A stretch of 64,000 bases of DNA, taken from Gnetum montanum. Taxonomy: Eukaryota; Streptophyta; Gnetopsida; Gnetales; Gnetaceae. Shown here one piece after another: positions 1 through 10,496 of the stretch. Under the pieces are notes generated by a model. The model was not told where the DNA came from, ran no database searches, and saw nothing but the letters and a program-made list of their open reading frames with translations. The stretch is from the NCBI GenBank assembly GCA_015680685.1, contig MNCI01000614.1:577370-641369 (forward strand), given 5' to 3'. Within the stretch, counting starts at the first letter, position 1, and each line of letters begins with the position of its first letter. The position numbers and the translations under genes are program-made.

Positions 1-472
1 GCGGAACCCTGGAATACGCTACTGGGTTACCAAGCAGCCAATGCTCGTAATTGAGTCGTACTCATGCGTTGCGTCAAGTAGCTGATTCCTTGACTAGCCG
101 TACACGTCCGTAGACGCTTGTAATCAAGTCGTACTTGAACACACTAGGAAAGTAGTAAAGGAAAGCAATAAATGAACCATGTGCTGCAAGGTTTATCCAA
201 TCAAGTTCGTCTTTATTACACAACTTGGGTTCAGGTTACAAGCTGCTCGAATAAAGAGCCGTTCACTCTAGGACTCCTACTATGGGCACATGGGGAAAAA
301 TTCTAACTCTGGAGTGATCAATCTGCCAGAGCTTCACTACACTAGCCAGGATTGGGAAATGAAGGGAGTGCCACCTCTTATTTATAGATATGGCGACGGG
401 ACGCGATATCGCGTACGCGATATCGCAGGGTAAGACGCGATATCGCGGGCCAGTGCAAGTCGCGTCTCATCA
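1..472 (-). mobile_element. LTR fragment, Athila-like family A, minus orientation
   Basis: Read on the minus strand this begins with TGATGAG (complement of CTCATCA at 466-472), carries three GATATC-centred palindromes, then a TATAAATA box (complement of 379-386), and runs off the left window edge. The same order of signals occurs in the plus-strand LTR at 4978-5760; for example the stretch at 13-56 is the near complement of about 5325-5380. No polypurine tract lies next to the U3 end at 473, so this is either the 5' LTR of an element extending to the left or a solo LTR. It abuts a truncated plus-strand gag directly. Confidence 0.8.
402..447. repeat. Three GATATC-centred palindromes in LTR U3
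   Basis: CGCGATATCGCG, a perfect 12-base palindrome, is at 402-413 and 436-447, with an 11-base version at 416-426. They sit between the LTR U3 end and the TATA box, where enhancer elements are expected. Degraded versions (GTGATATCGCA) occur at about 4986 and 5004 in the sister LTR, and GATATC/GATATT forms occur in the LTRs of the element at 7729-17677. Confidence 0.85.
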
Positions 473-479
473 CACATCA

Positions 480-2136
480 ACATTTACAAGCCTTCTATGA
501 TGCCTGCACATGGAATAACATTGATAATAGTTGGCAAAAACTTAATCTCTTTCCTATGACACTCATTGACCAAGCAAAAGTATGGTATAGATCGTTAAAA
601 CCAAACTCGATACAATGCTGGTCAACAATGGTAAAAGTATTTAACGAAAAATATCAAACCTACGTAAGAGTGTCAGCCTTGAGGAAACAAATCCAAGGAT
701 GGAAACAAGCACAACATGAACCCTTGGACATGGCCTTAGAAAGATATTATGCACTATTAAACAACTGTCTAGGCCATGGGTTTTCCAAGGAAAGGCTAAT
801 GTACCATATCATTGATGGGCTACGTAATGAAACAAGAGAGACCTTAGGAATGTATGTCCAAGGTTAACTATACGAACTATGAACCCTTCAAGTCCAAGAG
901 CTTATTAAGTAGATAGCAAAAGAAGAAGGAGAATTGGCTAGATGGGAGAGTGTTGAAAAACATCAACGGGACAAAAATTTCAACTTAACAAAGGTCCATA
1001 ATCATAAAAAGGAGAAATCAACCAATCTCAAGGTGGAAACATCATCTTTGCCAATACAAAAAATGTTAGAAGAAGCCGAGGAAAAGATCAATAAGATGTT
1101 GGAATGGATGTATCAAAAGTGTGGAGAATATATCAACAATATTGGAGATAGAATTTTGACAACCCAAGAAGCAGGACAAAACATTAGACAATCAGAAAGA
1201 AGGGATAAGGAAATAAGAGCTCAACTACCAATCATACGTATGAATGCAACATATGCCTGTACGATCACCCCAAGGGCCAATGTCCAATATTGTTACATTT
1301 ACATAAGCATTGGGAAAATACACTACATCTAGAGTTCGTACAAAGATACTGTGTTCGATCATAGTGGTAACAATCCCAGTCGTGGGGGAGACCACTAAAC
1401 TGGAGGCACCCTTCATATTGTTCAAATCCAAACACTTATCAAGTTTAACATCTTATTTCTCCAACTGGGCCAATGCACTTTATCTCACCACAATACCATT
1501 CTCCTCAATGCTATCAACCCATGCCTCCAACACAAACACCACCTTGTGCACCTTATACTCCTCCTAACTTTCAACATTCTCATCCTTTCCCTCCTTCCAC
1601 AGTGCCACCAACTGTTCTTAAGGTGCTTGCACCATAGCAACAACCCATGAACATTACTTGTGCTAATACTACCAATAGCAATGAGAAACCTCCTCAACAT
1701 TCAAAGCGCCCCTTCTTTAAACATGGCCTTAAGAAGGGACAACACAATTCTGAGGCCACTACATCCTCCAAATTAGCACAAGCCCCACACTGTGGTGCAC
1801 CCTTACCTTCGAACCCAATGCCTCATGTAACTTCATCAGGGCCACCAACTCACACTCCAACAACAATACGGCCTAATGAACACAAGAATGGAGAGTGACA
1901 AACCAATCCTTGCATACCATCTAACGATCCCAAATATCATAGTGGGTCAACTCATTATCTGGGAACTACATCGTACAAATTGCCCTACTATGCTTACTAT
2001 AATCAAGTGTGTGAATCCCAATGGGGTAAATATGACTGGGCCCCAATATTTTCAACATGCAAGGATCCTCATTTTCCATTTATTAATCCTTACTATCCTC
2101 AACCGATTAGTTATGGGGGACATCCCCCATTTTAAT
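480..2136 (+). pseudogene. gag: Broken gag of Athila-like family A
   Basis: Capsid-precursor gene of a Ty3/gypsy element. The Retrotrans_gag core starts truncated at about 480 (HLQAFYDA) and runs through LFPMTLIDQAKVWYRSL, the W..F..KY region and HEPLDMALERYYALLNNC to a stop at 865. A frameshifted continuation has a Lys/Glu-rich helix (934-1200). At about 1240 a zinc-knuckle-like CNICLYDHPKGQC (CX2CX3HX4C) follows, then a Pro-rich tail ending near 2133. The core is closely similar to gag on the minus strand at about 15.3-15.8 kb (NEKYQTY, QIQGWKQ, HEPLD shared), so both belong to one family. Several frameshifts and stops make it non-coding. The 5' LTR, leader and gag N-terminus are missing. 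Confidence 0.85.
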
Positions 2137-4040
2137 AACAAGTAGGATTAATAAATATTTTTATTTTTCTTTAATTTTTCAATTTTTGTTTTCCAGTTTT
2201 TCATTTTTCAATTTCTTGTTTTATCTTTTTATCTTTTTGTATTTTGGTATTTTTATGTTTTTTATAAGTAATCTCATCCATGAATAAAACACTCATGTGG
2301 ATCATTAGTTGAGGTGTGTTTTATGTTATTAAGTCCTGAGTGATCAATTATGTGGACAGTGAGCCCATTACACTCACTCATCCATTCTACAAATAGGAGG
2401 TTCTGTTTGAGGGTACAGTGGTATTCTTGACATTTTTAAAACTTAAAATTGATTTTGTGTTCATTGTACCCAGAATGAAGAAGGATGGACCAAGAGGGAA
2501 TGATTAGGGTGTGACATCAAGGTGACTTGTGGATTCTCTTTGGTGACATATGTGGGAGTTATCATGCAATGTGGTTGTACTAAGATCCTTGTAGATCTAA
2601 TGAAAAATGGGAGTAAGAGTAATCAAAAGGGCACTCAAAAAATTAATGTTATGCTAGGGGGTTCCACTGGAAAGACATGCACCCATGCTTGAAGGTTGGC
2701 GGCTTCTCTGGATTCAGCATTCAAAAGAGAGAGAGAGAGAAAAAAAAAAGAAAAAAAAGAGAGAAGAAAAACAAAGTGCCACAAAACAAAAGTCACTCCT
2801 CCCTTGAACAAAACGCCAAGTGATCGTATCCCTTTTTGTTGTGGTACTCTCATAGTTGCTCATCATGGGATGAAATAATATGATGTCACTGTTTAGAGGA
2901 ATGGACTTGGTCCTGATCTTGGAACAATGGGTTAATGACATGTTAATCATGCTTTGCACGTAGGATTCATTGTGCCCTGGGTCAGTTACCTCATGTCCCA
3001 ATCTCTATGATCCCTTTCTCTAGGTCATCTCATCTCACTATTCATGTAATTGTAGCCCGTGTTGTGTGTAACATAGAATTTGTACCTCGTTCTAGTGATA
3101 TTTACATGTGTGTGTTTTGTGGAGTTAGTGTGGATTACATTTAACCCTTCTAGTGCCCACAGACACTTTAAGTGTGGTTACACAAGGGCATTATAGGTTG
3201 GAACCTACTTTGGAGAGGACCCACTTGTGTAATCTTTTCTAATTTTCACTTATGGCACAACTCAAACACACCATTTATTACCCTCAGTGTATTTTTCATG
3301 ATATTCTTTCCTTTATTACTATCCCTCTGATTCAACGTTCCTATGAATCATCAAATAGCTTTTTTCTGTACCATCTGAGGTCCTTATTGATAAATTCCAC
3401 ACCATCATAATTTTTGTGCCTTCAGAACCAGTTGAATTACTCTGGAACCCTATAACAATTGTCTAGATGTCCTTAGTTTACATTGTTTAATTTCAAAAGA
3501 AATATTAAAAATTTGGTACATTCTCTATGTGTCCTAACTTTGATGAAAATATATATTCATGAACCTCTTGTGCTAATCACCATCATTTGCAATTGTTCAC
3601 ATAGGGGAAGTTTTTCAAATTCCTCTCTATGACTCACGATTGTGCATCCCGTGCTTTCATATCCATAACTCACTTGATGGTACTCCAATTTTCATTCCAT
3701 TTGAACCTACTTGACCCCGAAGTGTTCAGCTTAGTCATGGGGGAGGGGCACATGCCGAATAGGGCATAAATTTTTTTGAAATTCATCATTTCCCGAAGGA
3801 CATATTTAAGGGTAATTACTTATAAAATTAAGAATAAAATGTGTCAAAAACAATTTCATCCCCTTAGCTATACCAAAAAAATAAATTTGGAAACCACCTA
3901 AGCAAAGAGGACTCAACATTATAATCTTTTGGGGACATGTTCTTCCAATAATTATCACATGAAAATAAAGTAAATCTATTAAGGCAAGAAATAAGGTATA
4001 ACCTAACTTTGGTAATAACCTTACTAACGATTGGCCCCGT
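2137..4040 (+). other. Non-coding 3' region of family A element, pol absent
   Basis: About 1.9 kb follow gag with no protease, RT, RNase H or integrase motif in any frame. It holds T-rich sequence (2150-2260) like that after pol in related copies, a purine-rich low-complexity run (2726-2765), and at 3728-3748 the context CAGCTTAGTCATGGGGGAGG. Near-identical context follows pol in the minus element at about 10520-10545 and in the fragment near 29290. The simplest reading is that pol was lost or never present, leaving a gag plus 3'-ORF derivative. Confidence 0.65.
3731..3748 (+). other. Internal purine tract conserved in family A
   Basis: The context CTTAGTCATGGGGGAG ahead of GGGG lies between the gag/pol part and the extra 3' ORF. 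It is shared with the family copies near 10520-10540 (minus) and, degraded, at about 29290-29310. It could be a second polypurine tract, but the role is inferred from composition and conservation only. Confidence 0.4.
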
Positions 4041-4050
4041 GTGATTGCAG

Positions 4051-4724
4051 ATGGCCCCGAAACACAAACAACAGGAAGGTCCTGCTCAAGGTGCGGTCGA
4101 ATGACCTAGGAGAGGTGAAAGATAAGATCCTACTGAACAATATGTAGAGTGGGAGGAACAATCATTTAGTATCCACCAAGAAGACCCTACTACTGTACAA
4201 TCAAGGTAGGTGAAAAGAGGGGTTGTTGCAGCATATAAACAGGGACGATATCTCACGCTGACCTAGGATTGTGTTCAGACCATCCATGAAAGGTCCATAT
4301 TCACTATAGTGATAATGGAATTAAACTTTGGACCTTTCGTAGAATTTGCTTTCGAGGCCATTAGGGATCACCTCAAAGGATCCCCATTATGGCCTACCCT
4401 CTCTGAAAGTGGTGCCTGGTACTTAGGGAAAATGTACCAATTTTGGCACAATAGGGAGAAGGCACCACGGTTAACAATTGTGGTGTGACTATTAATTTCT
4501 TTGTTCAAGTAATTTCGAAAGTATTAAACCTTCTGAATACAGGGACAAAAATTACTCAAAACCAGCTGGATAGTTTCAGAATCGAGCAACTTAATAAACT
4601 ATTGATAGAGAATAAAAGGGTGGCGAAAGAAAAAGAGAAGGCTAACTGGGATGCCTCTATGGCACAAGTACAAACTTATGTGCATGCCAAGGCACTCATG
4701 GCCTTACAAGAGGAGAAACTCTAG
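4051..4724 (+). pseudogene. Extra 3' ORF (env-position) with upstream splice acceptor
   Basis: A gene of unknown function in the position where Athila elements carry an env-like third ORF, downstream of pol. An ATG (MAPKHKQQEGPAQG) directly follows a good 3' splice site (GTGATTGCAG at 4041-4050), which suggests expression from a spliced subgenomic RNA. After a stop and frame changes the reading continues through FVEFAFEAIRDHLKG and WYLGKMYQFWHNREKA to a Lys/Glu/Gln-rich coiled-coil-like tail (4485-4724). I see no convincing signal peptide or membrane segment, so calling it an envelope would be unsupported. The minus-strand relative has the same GTGATTGCAG acceptor at about 8916-8925, followed by a much shorter remnant. 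Confidence 0.5.
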
Positions 4725-4968
4725 GCCATACTTCGACACCATCAAATTCTAAGACCTGGAGCATAAGACAAAGGGAAACTGCTGATGGAGGAGCCACCGC
4801 CACCAGGAACTACATGAGTTCCAAATTTTTGTAAATATTCTGTGTGTTGTGTCTTTATTTTGTTTTCTTCCCACACTGTGGCATCATCCCACTTCTTTTT
4901 CCATCTAATAATCCCATACCTATCCACTGTGTAATCACTGTAACTTGAGGATAAGTTTTTATTCAGTC

Positions 4969-4977
4969 GTGGGGGTA
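4969..4977 (+). other. Polypurine tract of family A element
   Basis: GTGGGGGTA lies directly before the LTR start TGATGGG. The equivalent on the minus strand of the 7729-17677 element (TTTTGGGGATA then TGATGAG) occupies the same place. This primes plus-strand DNA synthesis in LTR elements. Confidence 0.75.
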
Positions 4978-5760
4978 TGATGGGACGTGATATCGCATGG
5001 GCCGTGATATCGCAGTCTGCTATAATGTCTATAAATAAGAAGAGGCTCTCCCTTTTTTATAATTAGGAGTTAGATTGTAGCGAAGATCTGGTAGTTTGAT
5101 CTCTCCAGAGATAGATTATTTTCCAATGTCTGTCCACAGTGTGGTGAATGTAATTGTATGGCATTCTTTGCCCGCAGTGTGACGTACTTGGACACGCACA
5201 TGACCAGCAATAAAGATAAAGATTACTTCATCATTGCAGCATTCACTTTGTTTATTTATTTATTTAATTATTATTTACTACTTTCATAATTAATCTTTCT
5301 CACCCTTATCTCCTAGAACGCGGAATGAGTATGACTTGATTACGAGCATTTAAGTGTGACTACTTGGTAACCTAGTGGCGTACCTAGGATCTGCGCTTGG
5401 TAATCCCAGTGGTAGTTGTGCACGAAGTCCAAGATGTGTACGGATGATCAAGGAATGGATGCTCATCACACTTAGGCTAGATTATATTTTCTTATCCTTT
5501 CCCTCCTAGCTTAGCTTAGTTAATATTATCTTCCATTGCTTCAGGAGTAGCGGTTAGATTAGGAACACATCATACACCTCACTCTGGACTAAACCATATG
5601 TGAAAAATATAATACTAGTCCAAGTGGGAAGACAGAAAACTGTGACCTAAGGATAACTATCTAGGTGCCACAACTAGTCCATGTGTGGAGTTCGACCAGA
5701 TCACACGTGAGAACGCTCGTATTCGTATGGTTGAGTGTAGGGGTACCTCGCCACTCATCA
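4978..5760 (+). mobile_element. 3' LTR of family A element
   Basis: 783-base LTR with ends TGATGGG...CTCATCA (inverted terminal bases). In order it has two degraded GATATC palindromes (4986-5014), a TATA box TATAAATA at 5030-5037, and the R/U5 region ending with CTCATCA at 5754-5760. It is related to the minus-strand LTR at 1-472 and to the pair at 7729-8567 and 16810-17677, which share both termini and the placement of the TATA box. Confidence 0.85.
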
Positions 5761-6700
5761 ATATTTAAATCCAGAATTTACTTTGATTAATGCATGTAAC
5801 AATCAGAAAACATTGATATTTTTTTTTATTTTCCAAATGTAAAGAGTTAGGAGGAAACCCTACGACATTTTCATTTAAAGTTGTAAAAGCACTTTTGTTT
5901 CTTTCTTCAACATATATTTATCTTGAAAATTTCTTTCTCTTCCATTTCAACAATGGAAAAGTAAAATGACTATCATCCTTCACAATTTCTACTTTTGAAT
6001 TTTGAGAAGTTCCTTTTGATATTAATTTTAATATTTTTTTATTTTTATAGGACCAATACAACTCTTAATTCTTTTGCTTGGTCCCACTGCTCCTTCAATT
6101 TGCTCAAAACTAATATTTTCCATTAGATAACACAATTGCAATAGTTGTTCTTAAAGTTGCAAAAATTTTGATAGTGTTTCCATATCATTGGGCAACATTT
6201 TTTATAGTATTTGATAATTCTTCAATACATATTTTGTTAATTCATATTTTTAAGATTCTAGTTTAGAAGAAGAAATAAATTCAACTGGAATATTTAAGTC
6301 TATCAATGATTCATTATCAGAGTAAATGATCTCTCTCATTAACTTAATCATCTTTAAAACCATGAAAAGCAATATTATATGCCTTGACTTCACCAAATAT
6401 TTTAATATATACTTTTAGAACATGTATGAATAAGTTCCCAACATATGTCCATGGAAAACTATAGAGAGGAATCTTCTCTATATCTGTAACATAATAACCT
6501 AAATCTATAGTATCGAAATTTTGATTTCATACCTAGTACACATTACTTTCTAGATCATAAGCATAGTCAACATCACTCAATTTTAAAGCTTTATTCCATG
6601 AATCTTCAATAAACTTTATTTTCTTTTGATTATTACAAAATCCATCATCTTTCAAATGTTGACCATGTTTATACCAAATACCACAAACCTTTCTTGTCAT
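5761..6700 (-). pseudogene. Unrecognised coding-like remnant, minus strand
   Basis: I do not recognise this. Read on the minus strand from 6700, an ATG opens a stretch (MTRKVCGIWYKHGQHLKDDG, then DSWNKALKLSDVDYAYDLE) with few stops. With two stops it continues (DTIDLGYYVTDIEKIPLYSF, GNLFIHVLKVYIKIFGEVKA) to about 6340. Further on, after frame changes, IPVEFISSSKLES and LQLCYLMENISFEQIEGAVG look protein-like down to about 6090. Composition differs from the surrounding random AT-rich DNA. It could be a decayed transposon ORF, an integrated viral gene or a host gene fragment. Nothing recognisable lies in 5761-5950. Confidence 0.3.
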
Positions 6701-6719
6701 TGTTGGCAAATAAATAAAT

Positions 6720-7307
6720 AATTCATTGAGAACTGGAATCTAAGATTAATTGCTCATAATGATAGTTTTTTAGCTTGCTGTTGCCACCATATTTAATGAC
6801 TTTTTCAATGTTGGCAGTTATCACTTTTTCAATGTTCGTAGTTATAGGTAGGTACCACCATTGCCATTATTCATAACAGAAGTAGTGGAGGTAATGAGGT
6901 GGTTTGAAAAGAAATGTATCCTTAATATAAGGAATACTATATGCAGTTATAAATGAAATGGATGGTCCCCAACCTCATCAATAGTTTTTGAAAACTGCAA
7001 ATTCCATCATATGTAGCATTAATATTGAATTGGTAGAGGCTAGAAGATCCATCTAAAATTGAGGCTACTTTCTTTCCTTAACTCTTATTTACAAGGTCCC
7101 TTTGTTTTGCTATGGCCGCACTAAAGGTAAATAAAATAGTTTTTAGCTTTCTCTTCTAATTATTGTCTTTAGTTTTGGTGCAAATTCTTATGTATGGATA
7201 AAGATATTTTAATTTTCTACGAATTTAGTTTCTTGTACAATTATAAAAATTACGTTTGGTTAACTACTATTAATGGGCATAGGCAAATCCTAGATTTTTG
7301 TCCTACA
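6720..7307 (+). mobile_element. Probable 5' LTR (3' part) of copia I
   Basis: An LTR must end at CA (7306-7307) because a tRNA-Met primer site starts two bases later. Its left end is not defined; the stated start is a guess. AT-rich sequence with TATA-like words near 6930-6950 fits a promoter. No matching 3' LTR is present, because the right end of copia I is lost beyond the insertion at 21956. Confidence 0.45.
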
Positions 7308-7308
7308 T

Positions 7309-7324
7309 TGGTATTAGAGCAAGG
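7309..7324 (+). other. Primer binding site, initiator-Met tRNA type (copia I)
   Basis: TGGTATTAGAGCAAGG is the familiar plant copia primer site (TGGTATCAGAGC...) complementary to the 3' end of initiator tRNA-Met. It lies one base after the presumed LTR end. Confidence 0.75.
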
Positions 7325-7728
7325 GTTTATCAAATTTGCCTAGTTTTAGTTTTTTAATATTAGCATGCTACTAAGTTTCTTTCATGATTTTTTTAGTTAT
7401 CATGCACTTTTCTTACTCTTTCTATATGCATCTAGCATATTTACTTGTTAACAAGTACATATTTTTAAAATATAGCTATGGATACAATGCTTATCTTTTT
7501 CCAATGTTGTATTGGAAAAAGGTGTATTTTGGAAAATCATTTAAAAAAAAAGAATTTTTGATATAAAATTATTTCATATGTGTTGTTTTGTGAGAGTGAT
7601 TTCGATATATTTATGGATATTAAATTATATAACCATTTGAATCTTCTTTGATGCCATGATTAAAAGGAACATTTTTAAACATGAGGTAGCAATAGCATCT
7701 TAAGTCATAATGATAATGTGAACAATGG
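7325..7728 (+). mobile_element. Copia I leader and 5' internal part, interrupted
   Basis: AT-rich sequence after the primer site with no convincing gag motif. It is interrupted at 7728 by the minus-strand element, and continuation resumes at 17683. The last five bases (AATGG, 7724-7728) are one half of the target site duplication. Confidence 0.5.
7724..7728 (+). repeat. Target site duplication, left (AATGG)
   Basis: AATGG directly before the LTR start at 7729 matches AATGG directly after the other LTR at 17678-17682. Confidence 0.85.
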
Positions 7729-8567
7729 TGATGATCAATAAGGTAACCCTATGTCCAACCATATGAATCACAAGCGTTCACACGTGATATGGTTGAATTT
7801 TTCAGACCATAAGTTTCTAAGTACATTGGTTTTGAATGTGAAATCTAATCATGACCATTGTTGTCTTTTCAACTATATTTGTGGAGCTTAATTGTATGGT
7901 TAAGTATAATTGAGGTACATGATTTTTAATATTTTATATTTTATTTATCTAAGATTAAGAATAGGTTAAAATGTAACTTATAATCAATTTAACTTAATCT
8001 AATTGCTGATCAATAACTAACTATCTAACATAAGTATTTGATCCTACTTTCCATGCACATCTTGAACATGTATAATGTTGCTAGGTTATCAAACGTTAAA
8101 CATTGCTAGGATAACCAAGAGTCATATGTGTGCTTGAAGTGTTCGTACTTATGTGCTTAATTAAAACTAACTTACTTTAGCTTAATTACTTAAGAGCATT
8201 AAAGAAAATTGCATGAAACATTGAATGCATAAACAAAATATTTAAGCTAGCCAAGGTGCTGCAAGATTTGATCAAAAAGCTCATCTTTATTTCCACACAC
8301 ACTATCATGATTAGGTACAATAGTGCTCGAATAAGATTTGTATGCTCAAGGACTCCTACTACAGGCACTTTGGAAAATATTCTAACTCTAGAGAAAACAA
8401 ACTATAAGAGCTTCACTATGCTATGATAACAACTATATGAAAATTGTGTGTCCAAGTGCTATATTTATAGGCTAGCATATATTTCGTGATATCAGATATT
8501 CGACATCACATCTTGGAGCCTGATATTGGGTATTCAATATTAGAGCTAGTCAAAACATGACTCATCA
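7729..8567 (-). mobile_element. 3' LTR of the minus-strand gypsy element
   Basis: 839 bases, TGATGAT...CTCATCA on the plus strand. The minus-strand TATA box (TATAAATA, complement of 8462-8469) and degraded GATATC/AATATT palindromes near 8489-8542 match the family U3. It pairs with 16810-17677. Confidence 0.88.
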
Positions 8568-10496
8568 TATCCCCAAAACTGAATGAAAACTCGTCCTCAA
8601 GTGAACAAGAGGAGGAACAAGTTTCTTACAAAATATTGGGTAGGTATGGGATTATTGATTGACATGCAAACTTGACTTAGATGGAGTAGATAAATTCTAA
8701 GTGTTAAAGTGTATGGATTTATAATCATTTACAAAATTGGATGTTCATGACAAGAGAAGTGAACATCTTGGAAAAAAATAACATCCAACTCCTTTGGCAG
8801 ATGAAGAGCGAGGGAGAAGATTGAATGATCATGAAGGATCCTCATCACATGATGCTATTGCTTATCCTTTGGTGAAGACAATCCTACTTCTAGTTCGCTT
8901 TTGCCACTGCAATCACAAAAAAATCATAGATTAGTGTGCAATGTGTAACATATAGCTTTTAAGTAACTTCTCTTGTCATCAATTACACTTGGCTGGTTTG
9001 TGATTATGGTGGACTGATTTCGTTAATAGTGTTGGCAGGAAGATTGAAAAATAGGATGAAATGGATAAGTAGTCCATTATTAATTTCTAATACTTCCAAC
9101 ACGATGAAATTCTTGAAGAGGGTTTAAGAATTCACAATAATAAAAAGAGAATGTTACTGAAAAATGTTGTAAAGATGTGCATAATTGGATGTCATTGATG
9201 GGGTACACAAAAGGATTTGATTGTAAGAATGTTTAAGGATAAAGAATTGTACTAACCCAACCAAAAGATATGCAAGTGGGTCCTCCCCAAAGTAGGCATA
9301 GGCCTTTAATTACCCTTGGATTACTTCAAACTAAGGAGTCCATGAACCCCATGGCTGATTAATGGTTATGAAAAGTTAAGCATAAAGACCCAAACAAAAC
9401 TACCTAAGAATTTCAACACATCAAACTAAGACATCGAACAAGAACATGAAATTAGCAGTGAGGTGAGACATGGAAAGCATAGATGGGTGAGAGAGATTGG
9501 AATGGAGTTCTTGATTAAGGTCACATGAAGTCCCTTGTGAATTTTGTTGTTGAATGATCTAATAAAATCCATCTTTAGTCCAGACCAAAACCAATCACAT
9601 TCAGTGACATCACATCTCCATTTTAAGATCAATCCATCCCCCAAGACACAAGAGTTCTCACATAGAACAACCACCATTCCTTATTAAAGAAAAAAAGAGA
9701 AGTAGGAAGTGAGGAAGTGCCTTAGTTAGAGGGGACCTTCAGGCATGGTTAGCATGTCTTTCTAGTCCCATAACCAATGCTTGTAGTTCATTTATTTTGT
9801 GTAAGAGGTGTGCTTTTAATTCCCATCATTTTTTAATGATGGGAACCACACCATGCAAAGACTTATTCAAATTCTTGTTATTGGTCAACAAGGAATAGTA
9901 GGAAATCCATGAAAACACACATGCATCCAAGTAAGTAGAAAGGCACAAAGAGTACCAAATCCCCTTGAAGTCACATAATATTCAAGCCTTTGAATCTTTC
10001 CCAAATCTAGACACTACCAAGTTATAAGTTCATTATGGTTTTATTAATGAAAAATGGACCACACATTTGTAGAACAAGGAAAAACATAGCTTGTGTAGGG
10101 GTGGATGTTGTGGACTCACTACCTATTGCATGAAAAAGAAACTATGTCCTAGTTACTAGTAACAAAATTCAAAGCTAGAATCTAAACACCAACAATCAAA
10201 TAACTAGATAGTACATGCACACATCAATTAAGCACACTATACCCATTGGAAATAAGACACATTATTAATAAAACATAATAAGAAAATCACATCCAAAGAA
10301 AGGAAAATATACAAGAAAGTGTAAAATATTTAAGAAAAATAAAATGTACTAATGATTTTGTAAAACAAAAATCTTGAAAAATTAATAATGTAAAAGCAAA
10401 AAGGTGTAAGATAAAGAATGTGCAAAACAAAAAGTTGTTAAAATAACAAGGTGTAAAACAAAAATGTGTAAAAAAAAGATGAAAAACTGAGGAGCT
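8568..10496 (-). other. 3' internal region of the gypsy element
   Basis: On the minus strand the sequence next to the LTR reads TTTTGGGGATA, the polypurine tract. Farther upstream a splice acceptor GTGATTGCAG (complement of about 8916-8925) matches the one at 4041-4050, but only a short remnant of the extra 3' ORF follows. The stretch 9000-10490 is AT-rich, including a T-rich run (minus) at 10287-10490, with no recognisable gene. A minus-strand reading at 9426-9677 has no family likeness. Confidence 0.6.

Noticed and set aside
2696-3001. Lys/Glu-rich and Phe/Ser-rich readings on both strands
   Set aside because: Caused by a purine-rich low-complexity run; no family likeness.
7384-7566. Small hydrophobic plus-strand reading
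   Set aside because: AT-rich leader of copia I; Phe/Tyr/Leu content reflects base composition.
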